Assembly: GCF_001427385.1 (NCBI RefSeq)
Contig: NZ_LMGJ01000001.1
Coordinates: forward strand, 283,941-347,940
Source: Mesorhizobium sp. Root157
GTDB taxonomy: Bacteria > Pseudomonadota > Alphaproteobacteria > Rhizobiales > Rhizobiaceae
Direction of reading: 5' to 3'
DNA: 64,000 nt
Shown: one piece after another, positions 7,567 to 14,061 of the stretch
How positions within the stretch are numbered: the first letter of the stretch is position 1
How the letters are laid out: each line of letters starts with the position of its first letter
Program-made: the position numbers and the translations under genes
Notes under the pieces: model-generated
Seen by the model: the letters and a program-made list of their open reading frames with translations, nothing else
Database searches by the model: none
What the model was told of the DNA's origin: nothing

Positions 7567-7788
7567 CTATGATCCGCGAATGGCAGCGGCGATGCGCTTG
7601 GCGATGCCGCTGGCGTAGGTGTACTTGTCAGCTTCGGCAAAGCACCGCTCGCGCTCTTCCTCTTTCCCGCGCTTCTCTGCGGCGGCGTCAGCGGCTTGGA
7701 GGGCTGCCGCGATGGTCTTCACGTCAGCTTGCGCGCCGCGTCCGAGCTTGTCGTAAATCGCTTCCGCTTCCGCGTTCACCTTGCTCAT
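7567..7788 (-). CDS. Hypothetical phage protein (73 aa)
   Basis: 73 residues, Ala/Glu-rich helical (AAALQAADAAAEKRGKEEERER) ending KRIAAAIRGS. I chose the ATG at 7,788 because a GGAGG ribosome site lies just upstream and the longer reading frame would overlap most of the GcrA-like gene's end. Typical of small phage proteins with an Arg/Glu-rich helix; function unknown. Confidence 0.6.
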   Translation of the reverse strand: MSKVNAEAEAIYDKLGRGAQADVKTIAAALQAADAAAEKRGKEEERERCFAEADKYTYASGIAKRIAAAIRGS

Positions 7789-7798
7789 GACTGACCTC

Positions 7799-8356
7799 CT
7801 ACGCTGCGAGCAGGACACGCGAAGCGGCCCGCTCGCTCTCTGTGCCCCTGCTGATTGATCTGAGACGGTGGCATTCGCACCACGGTCCATCTGCTGGCGC
7901 ACCGCAGAACAGGTGCATGTCACCCTTCTCCGCGTCGTTCACAGCCCATCTGCATTCGCCATGTCCAAGCATGCGGATCGGACGACCTACGGTCAGCCGC
8001 TCGCCGTGGACGTATTCAGGCTCGGGAAGTGGTATGCTCGGCGCGTGGTCGAACAGAATCGACGGCGATACCACGGCAATGCGCGGGGCTGATCTTGGTC
8101 GGCGCAGTTCGCTGGCGGGCTTTGCCCTGCTTTTACGGGGCTTCTTTTCCCCGCCCTTGACCTGCCCGTTGTCGCCTACGGCGCGAAGGCGAACACCCGG
8201 CATCTTGTCGCCGTGACGGTCGAGCATGCCGATAATCGCATTGCGCGAAACAACGCAGGGAACGGCGCTTGCGATCTGCTGCGCCGACATGCCCGGTTGC
8301 CACGCGGCCTTGATGGCCTCGATGCGCTCCTGTGTGGTGAGTGACTGCCAGTCCAT
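7799..8356 (-). CDS. GcrA-like cell-cycle regulator, phage-encoded
   Basis: 185 residues from the ATG at 8,356 (ribosome site GGAGG; TGATG overlap with the preceding gene). N-terminus MDWQSLTTQERIEAIKAAW then GMSAQQIA and RNAIIGMLDRHG matches the GcrA DNA-binding domain (W...R...LK..W..G.SA.QIA ... RNAVIG...R.G). The C-terminus has the GcrA-type CRWAVND...HLFCGAP...WCECH, which in cellular GcrA contacts sigma-70 region 2. Cellular GcrA activates promoters carrying methylated GANTC sites. A phage copy could redirect or mimic that control, which is inference. Confidence 0.82.
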   Translation of the reverse strand: MDWQSLTTQERIEAIKAAWQPGMSAQQIASAVPCVVSRNAIIGMLDRHGDKMPGVRLRAVGDNGQVKGGEKKPRKSRAKPASELRRPRSAPRIAVVSPSILFDHAPSIPLPEPEYVHGERLTVGRPIRMLGHGECRWAVNDAEKGDMHLFCGAPADGPWCECHRLRSISRGTESERAASRVLLAA

Positions 8357-8586
8357 CACAGCGCCTCCATGTTGATCTTGGGGCGCCAAGGGCAGCGCGG
8401 GTCATTGATGATCGGATCACCCATGACGATGCCGGTCAGGCCCCGGTTATCGTTAGGTATCTCACCCCGGCGCTTTGCCAGTTCTTCGAGATTGATGCGA
8501 CCCGCCATGCCGCGAAGGCCAGCAGCTTTCTTGGCTGCGGCCATCTCCCGGCACTGCGCCAACCGGTCTTGTTTGAAATTACTCAT
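8356..8586 (-). CDS. Hypothetical phage protein (76 aa)
   Basis: 76 residues, MSNFKQDRLAQCREMAAAKK at the start and Pro-rich C-terminus (DPRCPWRPKINMEAL). The start at 8,586 forms an ATGA overlap with the upstream gene's stop, and its own stop overlaps the GcrA-like start. No family recognised. Confidence 0.55.
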   Translation of the reverse strand: MSNFKQDRLAQCREMAAAKKAAGLRGMAGRINLEELAKRRGEIPNDNRGLTGIVMGDPIINDPRCPWRPKINMEAL

Positions 8587-8759
8587 GCTTGCGTTCCTTG
8601 GATAAGCTGGAGGTCTGGGCCGCGTTCGCGCTCCTTGGCTGCATGGACGATCCGGCAGACATCGGCCTCGCTTGCACCTATCGCGCTGGCAATGTCGTGG
8701 GTGTCGAAGTGACCCGAACGCCAAAGCACCCACACCGCTGCGGCTTGGACGAGGTTCAT
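8583..8759 (-). CDS. Small HTH-like phage protein (58 aa)
   Basis: 58 residues, MNLVQAAAVWVLWRSGHFDT then HDIASAIGASEADVCRIVH, a clear helix-turn-helix pattern (DIA..IG.SEADV.RIV). It is joined by four-base overlaps to the genes on both sides (8,583-8,586 and 8,756-8,759). Probably a small DNA-binding protein; target unknown. Confidence 0.6.
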   Translation of the reverse strand: MNLVQAAAVWVLWRSGHFDTHDIASAIGASEADVCRIVHAAKERERGPDLQLIQGTQA

Positions 8760-9292
8760 GGCTGACCACCTAGTTTCTTGAAATTCGACGGGACCGGCTG
8801 ATTGGCAATTGATGCCACCGCCTCCTCCGTCATGCCGTAGCGGGCGCGGATTTCAGCCCGTTCCGCTTCCTCTGCAGATTGCTTTTCATCGGTGTAACCG
8901 GCGAGGAAGCGGCTGTAGATCGCCGCCACTCGATCACGTTGACTTTGCGACGGCGCACTCCTTGGCGCTGGCCGGTCGCGCTCTATCGCCTCTTGCCGGC
9001 GCACTCGTTCCCTCTGGCGTTCGGGCCACTCCATGGCCTTGTCGCAAAGGCCGCGAAGCTCTGGCGGTTCTGGGAAGAACGGATGCCCCAGCTTGTTTTG
9101 CGACACAGCCTTGACGGCTTCGGCAAGTCCGTAGCGGGTCACACCATCGAGGGCGAGATAGTACAAAGCCTTGTCGATTTGCTGGTTTTCCGTTTTACGT
9201 GCCGGCAATCCGCGGAGTAAAATCAGGGCCTTGACCTTGTCCTCTTGCGTGGCCGGCGTCCAAAAATCTGTCTGATGGGCTAGCTGGTTCAT
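8756..9292 (-). CDS. Hypothetical phage protein (178 aa), replication-region
   Basis: 178 residues from ATG 9,292, the only Met before the conserved-looking part (TPATQEDKVKALILLRGLPA). It contains a helical segment YLALDGVTRYGLAEAVKAVSQ, then HPFFPEPPELRGLCDKAM and a long Arg/Glu helix. Its 5' end overlaps the DUF1376 gene by 98 bases, unusually long for this operon. Similar proteins follow DnaD/DUF1376 genes in alphaproteobacterial phages, so a replication accessory role is plausible but unproven. Confidence 0.55.
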   Translation of the reverse strand: MNQLAHQTDFWTPATQEDKVKALILLRGLPARKTENQQIDKALYYLALDGVTRYGLAEAVKAVSQNKLGHPFFPEPPELRGLCDKAMEWPERQRERVRRQEAIERDRPAPRSAPSQSQRDRVAAIYSRFLAGYTDEKQSAEEAERAEIRARYGMTEEAVASIANQPVPSNFKKLGGQP

Positions 9293-10013
9293 CGATAATT
9301 CCAAGCGCGATTGCTTCTTCGGTCCACATACTGGCGAGCGTGGTTTTCTTGGGAGGTCCTGTGGTGCGATGATGTGGCCTGCGCTCGACGGCATGTCGGC
9401 ACCAATTGCGCCACGTTGCCGGCCAATCGAGCTTCACGCCCTTCTGACCAGGCTGGGATATCCAGTAATCGCGGAACTTGAGCGCTTCGCGTTGGGCCTC
9501 GGCTTCGGAAAGCCCCGCCTCTACCGCTGCCACCATGTCCGGGGAAAAATCGCCAGGGAGCCTTGTCCCGCGTTTTTTGGAAGAACCGGTAGGTTCTTGT
9601 TTTTTATCTGTATCTGTATCTGTATGGTTGAACGTCCGTTGAACGTCCGTTGGCTCGCCGCTTTGTTTTTGTTGTCTTTTTTGAGCGCTTGCTTTCCCTG
9701 CTTTGGAATTTAATTTCAACTTGTTCGCACGACTTGAAATTTCAGCCATCGCGCGTCGGTTGGAAATCATCCCATTATCGACTTGGAACTTGTCGAGGCA
9801 GACCAGCTTTTCGAGTGTCTTGACGAACGTCGCTTCACGCATCCCGCAGTAGGTAGCGAGGATCATCGAGTTGTATTCGACGGGGCCGTTTTCTTCGTAG
9901 ATACGGCACAGGACCATCGTGTAGACGCCAACTTCCTGTGCGGACAGGCCGCGAACGCCGTGCATGAAATCGGTCGGGTAAAAGTCGAAATACGGAATTC
10001 TGCGCTCGCTCAT
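9195..10013 (-). CDS. DUF1376/YdaU-type phage replication protein
   Basis: 272 residues. N-terminus RRIPYFDFYPTDFMHGVRGL then EVGVYTMVLCRIYEENGP is the DUF1376 signature, a winged-helix domain of phage replication initiators. It is followed by a low-complexity linker containing a (TD)3 run and a C-terminal helical domain (FRDYWISQPGQKGVKLDWPA). The linker DNA has a 6-bp unit repeated three times (9,607-9,624) and an 11-bp unit repeated twice (9,628-9,649). Start at 10,013 overlaps RusA's stop (10,010) by four bases. Confidence 0.75.
   Translation of the reverse strand: MSERRIPYFDFYPTDFMHGVRGLSAQEVGVYTMVLCRIYEENGPVEYNSMILATYCGMREATFVKTLEKLVCLDKFQVDNGMISNRRAMAEISSRANKLKLNSKAGKASAQKRQQKQSGEPTDVQRTFNHTDTDTDKKQEPTGSSKKRGTRLPGDFSPDMVAAVEAGLSEAEAQREALKFRDYWISQPGQKGVKLDWPATWRNWCRHAVERRPHHRTTGPPKKTTLASMWTEEAIALGIIDEPASPSDRFLDAGHARGQGQGPDFTPRIAGT
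9607..9649. repeat. Adjacent short tandem repeats inside replication gene
   Basis: (TCTGTA)x3 at 9,607-9,624 and an 11-bp unit (TTGAACGTCCG) x2 at 9,628-9,649. The first encodes the TDTDTD run. The second is not a multiple of three, so loss or gain of one unit would shift the frame of the DUF1376 protein. Confidence 0.7.
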
Positions 10014-10387
10014 GCCGCCTCCAGCAGGATGCAGACGTTGCCGCCCTTGCGAGGGATGCCCCACACCGGAGCCTGATGCTGGAAGCAACTGTCATTGATG
10101 CCGATGGCGTCGGCGATGCCGTCGAAATAGGCTTTGCAGGCCGCAAGAAGGTTGTCGGCGTCCCTGTTGCGCTTGATCGGCGGTGAGAAAATGCACGTCA
10201 CTTTGACCGCTGCTGCGTCTATCTGTGGCAGCTTGGCATCCTTCGCCATTGTGCTGGCGGCAAGCCGAGCGGCCTTCGTTGCCCTCGCCTTCGCCATGTA
10301 GTGCGGGCGCTCGTTCGGGTGCAGTGCCTTTGCAGGCCACGGAAGATCAATGCGCCACGCCGCCGCGCTTATGCTCTCCTGGGTCAT
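10010..10387 (-). CDS. rusA: RusA-family Holliday junction resolvase
   Basis: 125 residues from ATG 10,387. LPWPAKALHPNERPH at the N-terminus and RDADNLLAACKAYFDGIADA in the middle match RusA; the RDxDN aspartates are the metal-binding catalytic residues, with a further Asp in GINDSC. RusA cuts Holliday junctions symmetrically and helps phages resolve recombination intermediates. It overlaps the methyltransferase upstream and the DUF1376 gene downstream by four bases each, so all three are coupled. Confidence 0.85.
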   Translation of the reverse strand: MTQESISAAAWRIDLPWPAKALHPNERPHYMAKARATKAARLAASTMAKDAKLPQIDAAAVKVTCIFSPPIKRNRDADNLLAACKAYFDGIADAIGINDSCFQHQAPVWGIPRKGGNVCILLEAA

Positions 10388-11109
10388 GCAGGCGCCCCAC
10401 CGAATAGAGGCTGCTGGACAGGCTCTGGCCCCCGAGCCGCAACGAACATATCCGGCTGGTCGACCGCCTTTTGGATGCGGCGGCAGGCGATATCGAAGTA
10501 GGACGGCTCGCGTTCGATGCCGACGAAGGTCCGGCCAGCCTTGACGCAAGCCACCCCGGTTGTGCCAGATCCCATGAATGGATCTAGGATGGTCTTGGCC
10601 TGCGGGATATGCGTGAGGCACCACTGCATTACCCCCAATGGCTTCTGCGTGGGGTGTTCATTGCGTTCTTCGCCACCCTTGCGAAGCATCCCATTCCACA
10701 TATGCACGATGCGACGGACAGGCTTATTGAGGTTTGTCCAAGCCAACTCGCAATCAGCGAATCCACCGTTTGTCTGCTTGTCCCACACCAGCCAGCACTT
10801 GCTTGGCGGGAGGTGGAAGTAGTTGCCGCCGAATACGATCTGATGCGTACTGATTTCACGCATAAGGTCGATAACTTCTTGTGCGGGTGGCGCGGCATCC
10901 CAATCAGTCGCCGCGTACACGCCCTTCGCCGCCTTCATGCCGCCGCCTTGGAACCCACTCACCTTACTTGCGGCAGCATCGGCCCCAATCCCATAAGGCG
11001 GGTCGGTCAGAACCGCATCGAAATGGCCGAGCGTCGGCAGGATTTCGCGACAATCCCCGAGGATCAGCCGGCAGTCGCCAATCGTGACCTCTTTGCGGAT
11101 GCCGGTCAT
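10384..11109 (-). CDS. DNA methyltransferase, beta-class (N6-adenine or N4-cytosine)
   Basis: 241 residues. Catalytic motif IV TDPPYG at about residues 35-40 precedes the SAM-binding motif I DPFMGSGTTG near 190, the order of beta-class amino-methyltransferases. HPTQKP lies just before motif I. It has the short phage-type form without the C-terminal extension of cellular CcrM, so specificity for GANTC cannot be assumed. No restriction partner is nearby; protection of phage DNA or influence on host methylation signals is likely. Confidence 0.88.
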   Translation of the reverse strand: MTGIRKEVTIGDCRLILGDCREILPTLGHFDAVLTDPPYGIGADAAASKVSGFQGGGMKAAKGVYAATDWDAAPPAQEVIDLMREISTHQIVFGGNYFHLPPSKCWLVWDKQTNGGFADCELAWTNLNKPVRRIVHMWNGMLRKGGEERNEHPTQKPLGVMQWCLTHIPQAKTILDPFMGSGTTGVACVKAGRTFVGIEREPSYFDIACRRIQKAVDQPDMFVAARGPEPVQQPLFGGAPA

Positions 11110-11110
11110 C

Positions 11111-11224
11111 TCAGCAGCACCTCTTAAGCGCGTACAGGCCTATGATGACCGGGGCAGCCTCACAGATGACAATGAGGATCAGGAGACGCTGTAGGCCGGG
11201 AGAGATGGCAGGGGTGTCGCGCAT
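11111..11224 (-). CDS. 37-aa single-span membrane protein
   Basis: 37 residues with one hydrophobic segment LLILIVICEAAPVIIGLYAL and a short basic/Cys tail. The ATG at 11,224 overlaps the preceding stop (TAATG) and has an AGGA site nine bases upstream; an ATG nine bases further upstream is too close to that site. Possibly a phage membrane peptide; function unknown. Confidence 0.5.
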   Translation of the reverse strand: MRDTPAISPGLQRLLILIVICEAAPVIIGLYALKRCC

Positions 11225-11424
11225 TACAGCCATTCCTTTCTCAGGCGAGGGTCGATCCATTCGGCAAAGTCGATCTGTCGTTCTGCTTCGATCCGGGCTT
11301 CACGCGAGCGGTGAACCAGCTTGTCCGCCAGTCGCCGCGCCCGCTTGGCCAACAGTCCACGAACCCACCCCGGCAAGCTCTGCATCCAGTTCGGATATGC
11401 GGCGACGGAGGTCTTGAATTTCAC
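11224..11424 (-). CDS. Hypothetical basic phage protein (66 aa)
   Basis: 66 residues, strongly basic (GLLAKRARRLADKLVHRS then IEAERQIDFAEWIDPRLRKEW). Codon choice looks coding. It overlaps the upstream gene's 3' end by 125 bases in another frame; an internal Met at 11,385 would shorten the overlap. GAGGAAG lies upstream of the first ATG. Confidence 0.5.
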   Translation of the reverse strand: MKFKTSVAAYPNWMQSLPGWVRGLLAKRARRLADKLVHRSREARIEAERQIDFAEWIDPRLRKEWL

Positions 11425-11701
11425 GTTGAGCTTCCTCGAATTTGGCCCGCTTCAGGGCTTCCGCTTCTTCTGCGTCGATGCGCTTTGCTGCGCCCTCCCA
11501 AATTGCCCTCGCCCGCCTGAACGTCATGTTCTTGTGGAGTGCGCGGCGCATGTAGACGAAGGCGGCGTACTGCGCTGAGTAGACGCTTCCATGCCGGCCT
11601 TTTGGAAAGGCTTCTCTCATCAACTCACTTGCAAATGCCGTGTCACTCATTGACTTGTTCTTGTCACGCTCTGACAACACCTTGTCTGTTCCTTCTGCCA
11701 T
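11300..11701 (-). CDS. Hypothetical phage protein with C-terminal coiled coil (133 aa)
   Basis: 133 residues. N-terminus charged, middle YSAQYAAFVYMRRALHKNMTFRRARAIWEG suggests a DNA-binding helical domain, then a heptad-rich helix (AKFEEAQREIQDLRRRISEL). The last 20 residues are Gly/Ala-rich and lie in the overlap with the next gene, so the true end may be less constrained. No family name recognised. Confidence 0.55.
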   Translation of the reverse strand: MAEGTDKVLSERDKNKSMSDTAFASELMREAFPKGRHGSVYSAQYAAFVYMRRALHKNMTFRRARAIWEGAAKRIDAEEAEALKRAKFEEAQREIQDLRRRISELDAELAGVGSWTVGQAGAATGGQAGSPLA

Positions 11702-12089
11702 TCTGCTGAATGTCAGGAAGGAGAGACGAAACTACATGGAACACATCAGCCACCCGGCGCGCAGAGCTTTGGAACAGTGCAGGCGCGCTATGGAGGCGGG
11801 AAAGAAAATGACGCCCGGCGGTCAGGAAGGCCGGGAAGAATTGAAACCGGAGCCGGGCAAGCGGGAGAACGCTGCTCAAGGCTCCGGTATCCGCTCGGGA
11901 GGATGCGGATTCGATAGGTGCGGACAGGAATTGAGAGATTGCACCAATGCCGCCCCGGTTGAGGGACCGGTCGTCACTACCACCTGCCCGCGTTCGAAGC
12001 GGCTGGTAGGCGGCGCTGTTTCGGGACTGGTTTCGAACAACCCCGCGCTTCGAAATGAATTGCGCAGCCATGATGACAGGCGCGATCAT
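11664..12089 (-). CDS. Uncertain phage ORF (141 aa)
   Basis: Supported mainly by position: its ATG forms a four-base ATGA overlap with the stop of the gene at 12,086 and it fills an otherwise empty 380-base gap in the leftward operon. The sequence (PLARLRFQFFPAFLTAGRHF) is not convincingly protein-like and it runs 38 bases into the next gene. A reading frame on the other strand (11,736-12,131) competes. Treat as doubtful. Confidence 0.3.
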   Translation of the reverse strand: MIAPVIMAAQFISKRGVVRNQSRNSAAYQPLRTRAGGSDDRSLNRGGIGAISQFLSAPIESASSRADTGALSSVLPLARLRFQFFPAFLTAGRHFLSRLHSAPALFQSSARRVADVFHVVSSLLPDIQQNGRRNRQGVVRA

Positions 12090-12892
12090 GCCGGCACCAA
12101 CGCGTCATCGCGCGCCTTGAGGCAGCCGTAGCAGTGCTTTGTGCCGCTGCCGGCGCACAGATCAGGATTAAGGCAATGAGGCCGAAGCGGCTTGCGCGGC
12201 TTGTCGCTCAGGAACGACAGTTTCGACGGGTCGAAGTCCTCAGAATTGGTGGCGGATGCCCCGCTTGCGGATATGACCGAATTGCCATCTTGCGCCGCGC
12301 TGGCAGTCTGATGCTCCGATTTGCCGCGATGAATGTCCGGCTCTACGCCGCCCTGCCCGCTCGGCATCGCATCGGAACTTGGTTCAGGTTGCCCGCCGTC
12401 AACCTGGGGAGAATGCGGGACAGGGGTATGGCTTGCCGGATGGTCTACCGGCTGTTCCTGGGTGTCTGTGATCGAAAGGACTTCGCCGGTTTCGAGATCG
12501 AATGGCGTCGAGCGCAAATCCTGAACCGTCTGCCGCATTTCCTTGGCGGCATAGAGAAGGCGATGCTTAGGCTCGACGCCCTTTGCTTCGGCGTAGGATT
12601 GGCTGGCAGAAAAATTTTTCTCGTTCATATTCGCCAAGCCGAGCATGTCGGCATAGGCGGAAGTGCTGTCTGCCTTGTCACGGATTTTCTGGACGCGCTT
12701 GCCGTCGCCCGCGTCGTCATTCTCGTCTTCGACGTGGGCCTTGATCAGCGCCTTGAGTGCACCCCAGTCGCCACCAGCATTCGCGACGACGGTGCGCAGC
12801 CCTGCGATTATCTTGGCATCGTCCATCTGGCGCTCGATGATCGGGCGCGCTTCCGTCATGATGTTCTTGAGGAACTGAGCGGTGACGGCCAT
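12086..12892 (-). CDS. GapR/DUF2312-like N-terminal domain with Cys-rich tail
   Basis: 268 residues. The first ~95 residues have the helical layout of GapR-type proteins, with GGDWGALKALIKAHVEDE, then KRVQKIRDKADSTSAYADML in place of the usual C-terminal helix, but divergent. A long disordered Pro/Ser/Gln-rich linker follows, and the end has a Cys cluster (HCLNPDLC ... HCYGCLKAR) that probably binds zinc. Stop and start codons of this gene and the next upstream gene directly abut. GapR assignment is by pattern, moderate certainty. Confidence 0.5.
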   Translation of the reverse strand: MAVTAQFLKNIMTEARPIIERQMDDAKIIAGLRTVVANAGGDWGALKALIKAHVEDENDDAGDGKRVQKIRDKADSTSAYADMLGLANMNEKNFSASQSYAEAKGVEPKHRLLYAAKEMRQTVQDLRSTPFDLETGEVLSITDTQEQPVDHPASHTPVPHSPQVDGGQPEPSSDAMPSGQGGVEPDIHRGKSEHQTASAAQDGNSVISASGASATNSEDFDPSKLSFLSDKPRKPLRPHCLNPDLCAGSGTKHCYGCLKARDDALVPA

Positions 12893-13342
12893 TTATGCGG
12901 CCTCCGCTTCGCAGGTTTCGCGCTCGATGATTTCCCGCGCCATCTGTCGGGTGATGTCGTTCAGCGCGAAATATTCGCCATGCAGACGGAAGGCCCCGAA
13001 CTGGGCGTGGTACCAGCCTTCCATCGGGAAAGTGGAGGGGAAGGAACCCAAAAGCGCAGCCTTCTCCCCGCGAATATAAGACAGGGTTTCAAGCCGCCTC
13101 TCGACGTTTCGGGATATTCCAATCTTGAGAAGGCAAGCGCCGGGGAAAATCGCGAAGTAGACTTGCCAACCTTGCCGGGCCTGCCGCTCGTCGCGCACCA
13201 TCATGCCGAGCGTCGTCTTGCTGATGCCGCGCCGTGCCGCTTCCGCGTACACTTCGCGAATGTCAGCTGCGAGCGCGTCCTGCTCATCCTTGAGCCGGAG
13301 GACACGTTCGATGAAAGCGCGCAGTTGTCCGTCGCCCGTCAT
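12893..13342 (-). CDS. GapR (DUF2312)-GIY-YIG-like fusion protein
   Basis: 149 residues with two recognisable halves. Residues about 4-55 (QLRAFIERVLRLKDEQDALA, ADIREVYAEAARRGISKTTL) match DUF2312/GapR, the overtwisted-DNA-binding nucleoid protein of Alphaproteobacteria. Residues about 60-140 (VYFAIFPGACLLKIGISRNV ... RRLETL ... FPMEGWYHAQFGAFRLHGEY) match the GIY-YIG-like T5orf172/MUG113 domain: KIGIS, R in RRLE, H in the helix and a final E in GEYF. The classical GIY tyrosines are reduced to VYFAI. The fusion suggests targeting of a nuclease-like domain by GapR. Confidence 0.72.
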   Translation of the reverse strand: MTGDGQLRAFIERVLRLKDEQDALAADIREVYAEAARRGISKTTLGMMVRDERQARQGWQVYFAIFPGACLLKIGISRNVERRLETLSYIRGEKAALLGSFPSTFPMEGWYHAQFGAFRLHGEYFALNDITRQMAREIIERETCEAEAA

Positions 13343-13458
13343 CGCTACGCTGCCTTCTCAGGCTTGGGATGGACTTCGCAAAACAGCGGACGCACGATGC
13401 CGTCGCAGCCCATGAAGAATGGCGCTGGTTTCAGGTTTTCAAATCGTGGGATGGAATT

Positions 13459-13758
13459 ATGAGCGATGAGGTCCGGGCGGTTGTGACAAGCGGCAAGAGC
13501 CTGCTTGGTGGCGAAATTGACATCAAGGATACCGGCATCGTCCCGGCATTCATCGACGTGGTGACGGAACACCGCCACAATAGCGGCATCGTCTATCTTT
13601 CGTTCGGATGCACGTCCAAGGATGGAGACAACCGGGGGGAAGTCTTGCTCACCCACAGGCTCAGGATGAGCTTGGTCATGGCGCAAAGCCTCAGGGACAC
13701 CCTCTCCAATCTGATTGGCGATGCGATGAAGCCAGTCGACAAATCGCAGGCGAATTGA
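13459..13758 (+). CDS. Hypothetical phage protein, oriented against its neighbours (99 aa)
   Basis: 99 residues, MSDEVRAVVTSGKSLLGGEI then beta-rich GIVYLSFGCTSKDGDNRGEV and a helix (RMSLVMAQSLRDTLSNLIG). Third-position G/C is clearly higher in this frame than first-position, as in neighbouring genes, whereas the competing leftward frame at 13,345-13,773 shows the reverse. It therefore appears to be a lone rightward gene inside the leftward operon, converging with the HTH gene at 13,770. Weak ribosome site GGATGGA. Confidence 0.5.
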   Translation: MSDEVRAVVTSGKSLLGGEIDIKDTGIVPAFIDVVTEHRHNSGIVYLSFGCTSKDGDNRGEVLLTHRLRMSLVMAQSLRDTLSNLIGDAMKPVDKSQAN

Positions 13759-13769
13759 ATGATCGCCAT

Positions 13770-13976
13770 TCATGCCGCTTGCTCCTTCTCAGGCTTGGGG
13801 GCGGCAATGGCTTCGAGGATACGTTGACGAGTAGGCGTGCGCGGCTCTCGACCGTCTCGAAGCTGGAACACGAACAGCGGATCGGCGGCGTACTCACGGC
13901 CAAACTGCGTCGGCGTCATGCCCTTGGAGGCAATGAACTTTTCAACGGTTTCTCGGAAGCGCTCAATCTCGGTCAT
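13770..13976 (-). CDS. Small HTH regulator at the divergent switch (Cro-like)
   Basis: 68 residues: RFRETVEKFIASKGMTPTQF then GREYAADPLFVFQLRDGREP, a lambda-type helix-turn-helix (TPTQFGREYAADPLFVFQLRDG). It is the first leftward gene from the operator region at 13,979-14,039. The predicted promoter places transcription start at or next to the ATG, so the mRNA is probably leaderless. By position it is Cro-like or the prophage repressor; the divergent gene at 14,062 is the other candidate. Confidence 0.7.
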   Translation of the reverse strand: MTEIERFRETVEKFIASKGMTPTQFGREYAADPLFVFQLRDGREPRTPTRQRILEAIAAPKPEKEQAA

Positions 13977-13978
13977 TC

Positions 13979-14054
13979 CCTATTGATAATAGGAAATTCC
14001 CTACCATTCAAGAGGAAAATTCCTATTGGACGATAGGAAGGAATTTTGTGATGC
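13979..14054. promoter_or_regulatory. Divergent phage operator/promoter region
   Basis: Perfect 15-bp palindrome CCTATT-GAT-AATAGG at 13,979-13,993 and TTCCTAT-N6-ATAGGAA at 14,020-14,039, with extra half-sites between. Leftward promoter: -35 TTGAAT (minus strand of 14,006-14,011), 17-bp spacer, -10 TATCAA (13,983-13,988), lying inside the first palindrome. A weak rightward promoter may use TTGGAC at 14,026-14,031 and TGATGC at 14,049-14,054. The same half-site recurs near 15,420-15,468. Confidence 0.7.
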
Positions 14055-14061
14055 CTAGGGA

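Noticed and set aside
11736..12131. Rightward 131-codon frame in the leftward operon
   Set aside because: Low-complexity, wrong strand for the operon, no ribosome site of note.
13345..13773. Leftward 142-codon frame with ATGA overlap to the Cro-like gene
   Set aside because: Its third positions are less GC-rich than its first positions, opposite to neighbouring genes; the rightward frame 13,459-13,758 fits better. Packing of ends keeps it as an alternative.
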